Below, piece after piece: positions 1-5,666 of a stretch of DNA of 5,692 nucleotides. Position 1 is the first letter of the stretch. Each line of letters starts with the position of its first letter. Origin of the DNA: an uncultured Eubacteriales bacterium (GTDB taxonomy: Bacteria; Bacillota; Clostridia; Oscillospirales; CAG-272); assembly GCA_900556615.1 (NCBI GenBank), contig USPP01000128.1:1-5692 (forward strand). Reading direction: 5' to 3'. A program made the position numbers and the translations under genes. Under the pieces are notes generated by a model, which worked only from the letters and a program-made list of their open reading frames with translations, had not been told where the DNA came from and made no database searches.

Positions 1-814
1 CTTCATCGATTACTGTTTTCATGCGTTCTTCGAATTCTCCCCGGTATTTTGCGCCGGCTATCATCAGGGGGAGGTCAAGTGAGACGATTTTTTTTGACAT
101 CAAATGCTCCGGAACGTTTCTGAGCGCGATTCGGTTTGCAAGTCCCTCGGCTATTGCTGTTTTTCCGACTCCGGGATCCCCGATAAGACACGGATTATTT
201 TTCGTTCTTCTTGATAATATGCGTATAAGACATTCTGTTTCATCCTCCCTTCCGATGACGGGATCGAGTTCTCCGGTTTCTGCGGCTGCGCTGAGATCAA
301 CTCCGTATTTTAAAAGTGCGGGGGAGATTTTTTTCGTGGTTTTTATTGCCTCATTATCAGAAAAACGGGAGGATTCGGTTACCCCGTTTTCAAAGCAGAT
401 GATATCCCCGAAAATTTCTGCAATACTTCCGTTTTGTGCTTTTATCAGTCTGACCGCTACACATTCTGGTTCGTTTAGCAGGGCAGACAGGATATGTTCT
501 GTTCCGATGATACCGCTGCTGTTCTTAATTGCCGAATATGCTGCCATTTCGACCGCTCTCCGAGTTCTTGGAGACATATCCGACGCACTTACATCGGAGC
601 CCTTTCCCACTCCTTCGAAAGAAGCAATGAGTTCTTTGGTCCTTTCAAAGCAGATTCCGTGCGTTATGAGAATCTTTGATGCAATATTGCTTCTGTCATA
701 GAGTATTCCCAGAAGCAAATGTTCGGTTCCTATATAAGTGTGTCCCATTTCGCGTGCAAAGTCAAGCGCTTTTCCGAGAGCCTTTTCGGCTGACGGCGTG
801 AAGCGATCCGCCAT
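1..814 (-). CDS. clpC: ClpC-type AAA+ ATP-dependent unfoldase, N-terminal part (runs off left edge)
   Basis: The reverse strand reads openly from an ATG at 814 to the window edge, giving 271 codons of a protein that in this family is usually about 800 residues. Residues about 4-140 hold two Clp_N repeats, each with a GTEH motif (29-32 and 104-107). Residues about 168-190 match the ClpC linker into the first ATPase domain ([20 protein letters not shown]). The Walker A motif GDPGVGKT is at 212-219 and a KYRGEFEER pore-loop segment at 256-264. Walker B and the second ATPase ring lie outside the window. ClpC proteins are cytosolic unfoldases that feed substrates to ClpP. The start is supported by GGGAGG seven bases upstream. 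There is no ctsR or mcsAB upstream, so this is not the classical ctsR-mcsA-mcsB-clpC operon. ClpB is less likely because of the linker and N-terminal sequence. Confidence 0.93.
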   Translation of the reverse strand, partial: MADRFTPSAEKALGKALDFAREMGHTYIGTEHLLLGILYDRSNIASKILITHGICFERTKELIASFEGVGKGSDVSASDMSPRTRRAVEMAAYSAIKNSSGIIGTEHILSALLNEPECVAVRLIKAQNGSIAEIFGDIICFENGVTESSRFSDNEAIKTTKKISPALLKYGVDLSAAAETGELDPVIGREDETECLIRILSRRTKNNPCLIGDPGVGKTAIAEGLANRIALRNVPEHLMSKKIVSLDLPLMIAGAKYRGEFEERMKTVIDE

Positions 815-820
815 ATAATA

Positions 821-826
821 CCTCCC
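821..826 (-). promoter_or_regulatory. Ribosome binding site of the ClpC gene
   Basis: Read on the minus strand this is GGGAGG followed by T and a short AT spacer before the ATG at 814. It is a strong Shine-Dalgarno match and fixes the start codon. Confidence 0.85.
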
Positions 827-834
827 AGGCAGCC

Positions 835-881
835 GATAGAAACGTTGAATGAGGAGAAATGTCCTTATTAGCGTTTCTATC
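835..881 (-). repeat. Inverted repeat in the ClpC leader
   Basis: GATAGAAACG (835-844) is repeated exactly in inverted orientation as CGTTTCTATC (872-881), a perfect 10-bp pair across 27 bases. Inside it AGGA (852-855) pairs with TCCT (862-865), so a nested hairpin is possible. It lies just upstream of the ribosome binding site of the ClpC gene. It matches neither the CIRCE operator (TTAGCACTC and its inverse) nor the CtsR heptad repeat. It could be a protein operator or a leader RNA structure; the sequence does not decide which. Confidence 0.6.
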
Positions 882-894
882 TCCATCTGAATTG

Positions 895-928
895 AACCGT
901 TTTCTGCTGTTTTCAGAGGCAGAAGGTT
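895..928 (-). repeat. Second stem-loop upstream of the ClpC gene
   Basis: AACC (895-898) and TTCTGC (902-907) pair with GCAGAA (919-924) and GGTT (925-928), giving a 10-bp stem with a 3-base bulge. If the ClpC transcript starts upstream of it, this would be a second leader hairpin. No convincing -35/-10 pair was found to place the transcription start. Confidence 0.4.
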
Positions 929-1075
929 TTATCATATGAACGGCTGCTTAATTGTTTTTCGTAATATTTTTCGCATTTCAGTAAAGTACGGATAAAAATA
1001 TTGTTACCGAATGTATTATTACCGTTTTCTGTGTGCAATAAGCATTTTTATCAAATTATAAATTAATATCTGCTG
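929..1075. other. AT-rich intergenic stretch, no gene seen
   Basis: The segment has no plausible coding sequence. The ClpC promoter probably lies here or slightly nearer the gene. On the minus strand TATAAT (1055-1060) and TATGAT (931-936, just outside) look like -10 boxes, but neither has a recognisable -35 box at 16-18 bases, so no promoter is called. Confidence 0.4.
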
Positions 1076-1117
1076 AATAATTCGCTTTGCGAATTATTGG
1101 TGCGGCAAAGCCACACC
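1076..1117. repeat. Two adjacent hairpins
   Basis: AATAATTCGC (1076-1085) and GCGAATTATT (1089-1098) form a perfect 10-bp stem with a TTT loop. It is followed at once by GGTG-C-GGC-AAA-GCC-A-CACC (1099-1117), a 7-bp stem with one mismatch. Together with the terminator-like hairpin that follows, this makes three consecutive hairpins in 83 bp. It resembles a small palindromic intergenic repeat unit, but no second copy is present in the window. Confidence 0.65.
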
Positions 1118-1118
1118 T

Positions 1119-1158
1119 CCCATATAAAAACAGCAGTATATTGCTGTTTTTATATGGG
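1119..1158. terminator. Probable bidirectional terminator between the peptidoglycan-binding gene and the ClpC gene
   Basis: A perfect 17-bp inverted repeat (1119-1135 with 1142-1158) encloses a 6-base loop. The stem holds an A5 run on one side and a T5 run on the other around an AACAGCA/TGCTGTT core. A shorter core hairpin followed by a U tract can therefore form on either strand. It begins 19 bases after the stop codon of the 179-aa protein (minus strand), where an operon terminator is expected. Confidence 0.65.
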
Positions 1159-1177
1159 GCAGACATTCCTTGATGAA

Positions 1178-1717
1178 TTACTGATTATAGGAAGCATATT
1201 TATTGTAAGCTCTCGCAAGCATGTTCCAGGTATTTAAATTTACATTTCCGGTCATTTCTATATCATGTATGCGCTGGAACTGTTTAATAGCGTCGGCGGT
1301 TTTCTCGTCGTATGTATTTCCTTCCGAAATATCCGACAAACAATCGTACTCTATGCTCAGCGTATTGAGAATGAGCTTAAGAATTTGAACCGTATCGGAG
1401 CAGTCCCCTATTGTGATTTCGTTGTTTTTGAGAATCGTAGAAAAAGGTGAAATTTTTTCGGGCGAGTTGAGCTTTTCCCTTGATATCCGGTATTCGGAAA
1501 GAAGCTTTTGCCAAGTTTCAAAATTAACTCTTCCTGTTGCGTCAATGGCGTGTTTTTTCTGAAAAGAATAGACGGCGTCGGCGGTTTGGGTACCGTATAT
1601 TCCATCCGGATTTGTTCGCGTTATATCAGGATCGGTCTGTGATATTGTGTAGAGATAATTTTGTATTTGACGAACCGATTGTCGATACGAGGGAAAATCT
1701 CTGTTACTGTTATTCAT
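1178..1717 (-). CDS. Protein with two peptidoglycan-binding domains
   Basis: A 179-residue protein made almost wholly of two PG_binding_1-like domains, at about residues 15-75 and 105-172. Each has the family pattern of a D/N-G-x-Y-G or T-Y-D turn, then T-A-D-A-(V/I)-x-x-F-Q (45-53 and 140-148), then T-G-x-V-N-x-x-T-W (61-69 and 156-164). No catalytic domain, signal peptide or membrane segment is seen, so it probably only binds peptidoglycan or serves as a scaffold. The ATG at 1717 is preceded by AAAGGA nine bases upstream, within the 23-bp gap after the SpoIID-like gene. This implies translation from the same mRNA as that gene. It is the last gene of the unit, ahead of the terminator-like hairpin. 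The substrate is inferred from the domain family. Confidence 0.88.
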   Translation of the reverse strand: MNNSNRDFPSYRQSVRQIQNYLYTISQTDPDITRTNPDGIYGTQTADAVYSFQKKHAIDATGRVNFETWQKLLSEYRISREKLNSPEKISPFSTILKNNEITIGDCSDTVQILKLILNTLSIEYDCLSDISEGNTYDEKTADAIKQFQRIHDIEMTGNVNLNTWNMLARAYNKYASYNQ

Positions 1718-1740
1718 ATATATTTTTCCTTTCTTTAGAT

Positions 1741-3138
1741 TCAGTCGATAATATATCCGGGGTATTGATCGGGCATGACAATTTCACCGGAAATGATGTC
1801 CTCATAGAGATTTGCAAGTGCTTCCCATGTAAGACGTGTAACTCTGCCGTTTACTTCGAGTCCCGCAAGCTCCTGAAGTGCCTTGACGGCGTTTTCAGTG
1901 GCTTCGTCAAAAGTTCCGTTAATTTCTACCTTCGGAATCTCAGAAAAGACTTCTGATATGACCGATAAATACTGCTGCAGATAGGTTACATAATCATTGC
2001 TTGCGCCTAAACCTAAAATATATCCGGGGAAAGGTCTTGCGGAATTCTCAAAGAGCGATGCCGGAAGCGAAAGAATGATTGCGTTATAAACATCAAAGAT
2101 TCTCGCATAGGTTTTTTCGTTTACAATACCGGTATCGGGAAGACCATAGGTGCGTTGAAATCCCTTTACCGCTTCTTCGGTAGAGGTGTCATATACACCG
2201 TTAACGGTTAATGGTGGTACGGTATTTTCGTATTGGGCAATATAACTCAGCATATACTGCGTTATTCTGACTCCCTCTCCGGTTGCTCCAGGAGAGAGAT
2301 TTTCGGGATATACTCTTGGAATTTCGCTGTATGATATTCCCTCAGAACGAAGATCGTTAAGCTTTTTTACTCCTGCATATATCATTTGAATCTTGTACCA
2401 GGTAGCCTTACCTACGACACCATCTATGGCAAGACTAAATATAGATTGAAATTCCTCTACCGCGTCTTTTGTTTCTATACCGTAATAACCGTCTGCATTA
2501 GGAATTTTGGGTATAGACGGATAATTAAGTGAAATGCGATTCAATCTGAGTTGAACGGCAAGAACGTCATTTCCTGTGGCACCGATACGCAGATAGCGAG
2601 TAGGAGGACTTGATGTGATTCCTTTTACAGGGGCATCTACGACGATTTCTATATCATCTCCATAGTAATTTCGTATGATTTCTACCGAGTTATAACCCGC
2701 TTCTGCAAGATCAACAGAACCCCATTGCGATAAACCGTCGCAGGTTACCGTTGTTCCGTTGCAGTATTGAGCAAAAAGCGGTTCTACAAACCCTTGCCTT
2801 CGTAGATAATCGTTAAATATTTGGTCTGTTATTTCTGATATTGTATTGAAATAATTTCGTCCCTGTATAAATGACTGATCGATTGCCGTTGAATTTGTAA
2901 TGTTAAAATTGTATCCTCTGGAGCGGTAATATTCGGTATAAACGCGGTTAAGAGCAAATGATATCTGTGCCAGAATATTGGCTCTGAGGGCACTCTCCGG
3001 CCATGTCGGATAGATTTCACTCGACGCTACGTTTTTTATATAGTCGGGGAAGGATACCGTGACATTTTGGGCGTCCTGATCGGGCTCCCCCAGATGTACT
3101 GTTATGTTTTCAGGTATATAAGGTATGCTTGTTGGCAT
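1741..3138 (-). CDS. SpoIID-like domain protein with three peptidoglycan-binding domains
   Basis: A 465-residue protein. Residues about 28-165 resemble the SpoIID family, whose sporulation member is a lytic transglycosylase acting on glycan strands during engulfment. Visible marks are YIKNVASSEIYPTWPESAL (33-51), with E41 aligning with the catalytic Glu of SpoIID, and GLSQWGSVDLAEAGY (135-149) followed by I-I-R-N-YYG. Cysteines 126 and 133 lie where zinc-ligand cysteines occur in clostridial SpoIID. The usual AQAVAARTY segment is altered to ANILAQISFAL (53-63), so activity is uncertain. Three PG_binding_1-like domains follow at about 184-254, 282-352 and 375-447. There is no signal peptide or N-terminal membrane helix, which is unusual for this family. 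AAAGGA lies seven bases before the ATG. The gene is followed after 23 bp by the 179-aa peptidoglycan-binding gene. Confidence 0.9.
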   Translation of the reverse strand: MPTSIPYIPENITVHLGEPDQDAQNVTVSFPDYIKNVASSEIYPTWPESALRANILAQISFALNRVYTEYYRSRGYNFNITNSTAIDQSFIQGRNYFNTISEITDQIFNDYLRRQGFVEPLFAQYCNGTTVTCDGLSQWGSVDLAEAGYNSVEIIRNYYGDDIEIVVDAPVKGITSSPPTRYLRIGATGNDVLAVQLRLNRISLNYPSIPKIPNADGYYGIETKDAVEEFQSIFSLAIDGVVGKATWYKIQMIYAGVKKLNDLRSEGISYSEIPRVYPENLSPGATGEGVRITQYMLSYIAQYENTVPPLTVNGVYDTSTEEAVKGFQRTYGLPDTGIVNEKTYARIFDVYNAIILSLPASLFENSARPFPGYILGLGASNDYVTYLQQYLSVISEVFSEIPKVEINGTFDEATENAVKALQELAGLEVNGRVTRLTWEALANLYEDIISGEIVMPDQYPGYIID

Positions 3139-3297
3139 TTTGTTTTCCTTTCGATGTTTTTTATGAATGTGTGTCTTTATCTTGTATATTGATTAACGGA
3201 GTGGACAGTGCTGTTATAAGTCTATGGGGTGTTATGGAACCGGAAATACCTCTTTATAGAAGGAGACCTCTAAAATCTCACTGCCTAAAACCGATGG
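3139..3297. other. Intergenic stretch upstream of the SpoIID-like gene
   Basis: It contains the AAAGGA ribosome binding site of the SpoIID-like gene (minus strand, 3146-3151) and otherwise no gene. The total gap to the 134-aa gene is 385 bp, so the two downstream genes may have their own promoter here. No clear sigma-A, sigma-E, sigma-G or sigma-K promoter was recognised. Confidence 0.4.
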
Positions 3298-3418
3298 GAT
3301 CTGTTTTTCGTCATACCTGACAATTTTCGTTGGCATAGAAGGATCTTGCCTCAATATGTATTGTCTGACGAAAAATCTGGCGGCGCAACTGTACAACAAT
3401 CATTGTGCGGTATTGCCT
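3298..3418. repeat. Repeat family A, copy 1 (left part missing)
   Basis: This aligns with the right two thirds of copies 2 and 3. Over 61 bases, 3359-3419 differs from 4347-4407 at 4 positions and from 5283-5343 at 9. It ends in the inverted-repeat terminus GCGGTATTGCCT (3407-3418). The left terminus AGGCAAYACCGC is not found upstream, so the copy is truncated or eroded. Internally TTTTTCGTCA (3304-3313) pairs perfectly with TGACGAAAAA (3366-3375), and GACAAT (3319-3324) with ATTGTC (3360-3365), giving a strong hairpin. It sits between two genes of the same strand. Confidence 0.8.
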
Positions 3419-3523
3419 TTACATTTTTATCGGAAAAGGATTGCGATTCCTATTGTGCTATATGTTAAACTGTATCTCAAAGATTTTGAAGCCCCGGTTA
3501 AGTGCGGCGCGGTTTTTATTTTT

Positions 3524-3928
3524 CTATAAGTTATTGACAGAGGAGGAATCGTTAAATCGTGTGAGATCCTGCGGAAATAGCAATCCGTTTCCTTCGGCTA
3601 TCGGTATGAGCAGCACTTCTTGTATTGAGGTTATTCCGTCGAATATCGGAACATTATTGTTTACTACAGAATAATATCCGGTTCGATCTGTGTCAATTGT
3701 GTAAAAACTGCATACCGGTTCCTGACCGGGTGTTTGGCTGTTTGCTCTCGAAGGAGCGGGAAGCGCTATGATATCGCTTGCGCCCCCTGAATCAGTGAAT
3801 GTAACTGCAATTACCGTACTGTTAATACCGGCCGATGTCTTTATTGTAATAGACGCTCCTTCGACCGGAATGGCTCCGCCGGCGGTTCTGACATTTATTG
3901 TAATGAAACCTTTTCCTTGTTCTTCCAT
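3524..3928 (-). CDS. Carboxypeptidase-regulatory/transthyretin-like domain protein
   Basis: A 134-residue protein. Residues about 8-111 have the beta-sandwich pattern of carboxypeptidase regulatory-like (transthyretin-like) domains: FITINVRTAGGAIPVEGASI (8-27) matches the usual 'G-x-P-V-x-G-A-x-V' strand. A turn TDSGGASD (45-52) and a Tyr-rich strand DRTGYYSV (81-88) before NVPIFDG (92-98) follow. Such domains serve as structural or adhesion modules and have no catalytic residues. There is no signal peptide or membrane segment. The ATG is preceded by AAAGG with an 11-base gap, a little long. It lies upstream of the SpoIID-like gene on the same strand and probably belongs to the same functional unit, though 385 bp and a repeat separate them. 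No precise function is known to me. Confidence 0.8.
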   Translation of the reverse strand: MEEQGKGFITINVRTAGGAIPVEGASITIKTSAGINSTVIAVTFTDSGGASDIIALPAPSRANSQTPGQEPVCSFYTIDTDRTGYYSVVNNNVPIFDGITSIQEVLLIPIAEGNGLLFPQDLTRFNDSSSVNNL

Positions 3929-4232
3929 AATGATTAATACCTTTCTTATCGTTAAATTGGCTTTTCAGAATTCACGGAAAATGCTGTTTTTCTATTGTAT
4001 TATGGATTTGATATTGCATAGCTAAGACAGAAAAGCTTATTCTTTATCGGATTACAAAATAATGTGTTTTTTGAATGCTCACTTTTAGATTATGCAAAAA
4101 CTGTAAATTCGTGTCCGAAGCGGAAAATTTGAATCAATATTCTTGATAAAAATTTTTACATACGACTGAAAGCGACACACTGTGCATGATGTATGATATA
4201 AAATAGAAATACGATAAATTTCAGGGCATCTA
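3929..4232. other. AT-rich intergenic region upstream of the 134-aa gene
   Basis: No coding sequence is seen in about 300 bp. It lies upstream of the minus-strand 134-aa gene and should contain its promoter. On the minus strand, AATACAAT (3994-4001) resembles a sporulation sigma-E -10 box about 65 bases before the start codon, but no matching -35 box is clear. The right end touches repeat copy 2. Confidence 0.4.
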
Positions 4233-4408
4233 TAAGGCAATACCGCCGGGTGCACAGCTAACGCCTTTATTGGGCATTAGCTTGCAGCTATTCCGTCAAC
4301 CCTCACAAATTTCGTCGGCAGAGGACACTCTTGCCTCCTCAATTGGTATTGTCTGACGAAAAATCCGGCGGCGCAACTGCACAACAAGCATTGTGCGGTG
4401 TTGCCTTA
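4233..4408. repeat. Repeat family A, copy 2 (complete, 176 bp)
   Basis: Inverted ends TAAGGCAATACCGC (4233-4246) and GCGGTGTTGCCTTA (4395-4408) match at 13 of 14 positions. The outermost TA on each side fits a TA target duplication of the kind left by mariner/IS630-type elements; this is inference from one copy. A subterminal hairpin is formed by GCTAA-C-GCC (4257-4265) and GGC-A-TTAGC (4273-4281). There is no open reading frame inside, so it is non-autonomous. It is the best reference copy of the family in this window. Confidence 0.85.
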
Positions 4409-4627
4409 AATGTGTAATTTTCTTTGTACCAGTTCTTCATTTTCTTCTCCTGTTTATTTGCTTATAAAAGTTTCGTTATTGCGTCTCAGCTTTATCGCCG
4501 CTGTTTGTTCAATAAATGCTTCGGTAAAGAGTATATTATGAAAAGAAATCTCTTTCCAATAAGTATTTATGGGAGAAAGAACCCACATTTTTTTGTGCAT
4601 CGTTATTTACATGTTCATAAATTATTA
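4409..4627. other. Non-coding stretch before the small-peptide promoter
   Basis: This 219-bp segment is open in the peptide's frame but has the composition of AT-rich intergenic DNA. It encodes only a hydrophobic/basic tract unlike the peptide that follows. I see no feature in it. Confidence 0.4.
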
Positions 4628-4656
4628 TTGAAATCAATAAAAATATTGTTTATAAT
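4628..4656 (+). promoter_or_regulatory. Sigma-A-type promoter of the 82-aa peptide gene
   Basis: TTGAAA (4628-4633) and a perfect TATAAT (4651-4656) are separated by exactly 17 bases in AT-rich DNA. Transcription should start near 4663, leaving a leader of about 31 bases before the ATG at 4694. Confidence 0.8.
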
Positions 4657-4677
4657 TAATTTATCACAAATAATCGT

Positions 4678-4682
4678 GGGGG
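4678..4682 (+). promoter_or_regulatory. Ribosome binding site that decides the peptide start
   Basis: GGGGG with flanking purines lies 11 bases before the ATG at 4694, a rather long gap. It lies downstream of the promoter, so it supports 4694 rather than the in-frame ATGs at 4424 or 4538, which precede or overlap the promoter. Confidence 0.55.
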
Positions 4683-4693
4683 AATATAGAGAA

Positions 4694-4942
4694 ATGGAAC
4701 TTGTAAAAGAAAAGCTTTCAGAGCTTCGATCCGCACTTTCCGGAATCAAAGAGCTTCAGGTTACCGCAAAGGGAAACGCAGAAATATCGCTGCATACCAA
4801 GAGGGCACCGTCTGCTCCGAAATTTAAGGCTGAAGTTGTGGAAGAGGGAGCTACGGTAAACGTTACCGACATTCTTCTTGTTGGAGCGGCGATATGCGCC
4901 GTGGCCGGAATATGCTCGCTTGTATGCGATCTGCTTGACTAA
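4694..4942 (+). CDS. Small protein (82 aa) with a hydrophobic, three-cysteine C-terminus
   Basis: Not recognised. Residues 2-23 are charged with leucine/isoleucine spacing of an amphipathic or coiled-coil helix (LVKEKLSELRSALSGIKEL). Residues 24-50 are polar, Lys/Ala/Pro-rich and probably flexible. Residues 57-78 are strongly hydrophobic and hold Cys 68, 74 and 78 (ILLVGAAICAVAGICSLVCD), ending LLD. This layout fits a tail-anchored membrane peptide, or a precursor with a leader and a hydrophobic core; no leader-cleavage motif, modification enzyme or transporter is present to choose. The unit is monocistronic, with its own promoter (4628-4656) and terminator (4957-4997), and lies between two copies of repeat family A. 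The start at 4694 is chosen because the in-frame extension upstream covers the promoter. Confidence 0.75.
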   Translation: MELVKEKLSELRSALSGIKELQVTAKGNAEISLHTKRAPSAPKFKAEVVEEGATVNVTDILLVGAAICAVAGICSLVCDLLD

Positions 4943-4956
4943 ACAGAAATTAAATC

Positions 4957-4997
4957 AAAGGGCGCGCGCGGTTTCATCCGGCACGCCTTTTCTCTTT
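4957..4997 (+). terminator. Rho-independent terminator of the 82-aa peptide gene
   Basis: Starting 15 bases after the stop codon, AAAGG, CG, GC and CGG of the left arm (4957-4972) pair with CCGGCACGCCTTT (4978-4990) around a TTTCAT-type loop. There are two bulged bases and one mismatch. The tail TTTTCTCTTT follows on the plus strand. Confidence 0.7.
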
Positions 4998-5004
4998 AGT
5001 AATC

Positions 5005-5344
5005 TGAGGCAGCACCGCTGGGGGCACGGCTAACGCCTATGCTGCGCATATGCGTGCATCTTTTCCGTCATACTTCACAAATTTCGTTGGCAGAGGAGTT
5101 AAGGAACCGCTGAATAAATCGTCAATGCATCTTTTCGGCCGATTTTATGCCCGACATCGTTAAAAAACCTTGAAATATTGACCATATTCCTGCGTTTTTT
5201 TGCCTTGCGTGCAAAAAATCATCTCGGAAATCTGCGTAACAGATTTAATCAGCAGTTCCTTAACTCTTGGCTTCTCACTTGGTATTGTCCGATGAAAAAT
5301 TCAGCGGCGCAGCTGTACAGCAATCATTGTGCGGTATTGTTCTA
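5005..5344. repeat. Repeat family A, copy 3 (complete ends, interrupted by another element)
   Basis: Left end TGAGGCAGCACCGC (5005-5018) and right end GCGGTATTGTTCTA (5331-5344) are diverged forms of the family termini. The left part aligns with copy 2 (GCTAACGCCT, then TTCCGTCA, CACAAATTTCGT and GGCAGAGG). The right part aligns with copies 1 and 2 (TATTGTCCGATGAAAAAT onward). Between CAGAGGAG and CTCTTGG lies a 165-bp insertion absent from the other copies; without it the copy would be 175 bp, against 176 for copy 2. A 10-bp palindrome CGCATATGCG is at 5045-5054. Confidence 0.85.
5099..5263. mobile_element. Repeat family B: MITE-like element nested in copy 3
   Basis: Terminal inverted repeats TTAAGGAACCGCTGAATAAA (5099-5118) and TTTAATCAGCAGTTCCTTAA (5244-5263) match at 18 of 20 positions; the pairing runs 2 bases further inward and 3 bases outward (GAG/CTC). 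No reading frame is present; an internal TTTTTTGC/GCAAAAAA stem (5196-5203 with 5211-5218) can form. Removing 5099-5263 restores a close match to the uninterrupted site in copy 2. The exact edges are uncertain because TTAA at both ends is its own inverse and could be a TTAA target duplication. No parent insertion sequence is present. Confidence 0.78.
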
Positions 5345-5629
5345 AATAAACCGGAGAGCGGTAAAACGAACCGGATTAAGATATACAGCGCACTGTGGGC
5401 AAGTCCGTATAAAACAAAACCGAGCTTTAGATAAACTGCTATGGTGATGATTCGTTTATGGGTTGCGGTGCGTGTGATGCGGCAATTAAGAAGCAGGTTT
5501 CTCTTGAGGGATTAAGTCGAGTCGGTAAGGGAACTTTTTCAAATTCACTCCGATTTTCTCTGAAAAGCAGTCGGTTTTGCTTGTCGGGAGAGAAAATACG
5601 GCACGGAGTATGCCGGCAAGAAATGATTC
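5345..5629. other. Region with no convincing gene
   Basis: Two antiparallel open frames of about 75 codons cover 5439-5685, but neither has a good ribosome binding site or a recognisable domain, and the plus frame runs through the hairpin at 5630-5661. The stretch is rich in inverted repeats. It may be an uncharacterised non-coding RNA or a decayed repeat; I cannot tell which. Confidence 0.4.
5553..5597. repeat. Nested inverted repeat
   Basis: ATTTTCTCT (5553-5561) pairs perfectly with AGAGAAAAT (5589-5597), and inside it AAGCA (5565-5569) pairs with TGCTT (5578-5582). Outside it CCG and CGG can extend the stem past one bulged base. CGGCA/TGCCG (5599-5603 with 5611-5615) forms a further small hairpin just after. 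Confidence 0.5.
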
Positions 5630-5666
5630 GCCGGGCTGTTGCGTTAAGCAACAAGCCCGGCATTTT
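5630..5666 (+). terminator. Terminator-like hairpin
   Basis: GCCGGGCT and GTTGC (5630-5642) pair with GCAAC and AGCCCGGC (5648-5661) around a GTTAA loop, a 13-bp stem with one bulged A, followed by ATTTT on the plus strand. No matching T run exists on the minus strand, so it would end a plus-strand transcript. No clear plus-strand gene precedes it after the peptide gene, which has its own terminator. Confidence 0.55.

Noticed and set aside
21..701. Plus-strand open frame of 226 codons
   Set aside because: It is antisense to the clear ClpC reading frame with Walker A and Clp_N motifs; no family resemblance on the plus strand.
835..881. CIRCE operator for HrcA
   Set aside because: The arms read GATAGAAACG, not TTAGCACTC, and the spacer is 27 instead of 9 bases.
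3481..3523. Terminator just after the 134-aa gene
   Set aside because: GC-rich blocks near a T run do not form a good stem on the minus strand; the T run is on the wrong side for that gene.
3994..4001. Sigma-E-like -10 box AATACAAT upstream of the 134-aa gene
   Set aside because: The -10 fits well but no matching -35 box stands 13-15 bases upstream, so it is not called as a promoter.
4424..4693. N-terminal extension of the 82-aa peptide to an upstream ATG (4424 or 4538)
   Set aside because: The extension covers the TTGAAA/TATAAT promoter and AT-rich DNA; the ribosome binding site and composition change favour the start at 4694.
3298..5344. CRISPR array
   Set aside because: The repeats are long, irregularly spaced by kilobase distances and have inverted ends, not short direct repeats with uniform spacers.
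5439..5663. Minus-strand 74-codon frame
   Set aside because: It starts inside the same hairpin, overlaps the plus frame almost completely, and has no recognisable domain.
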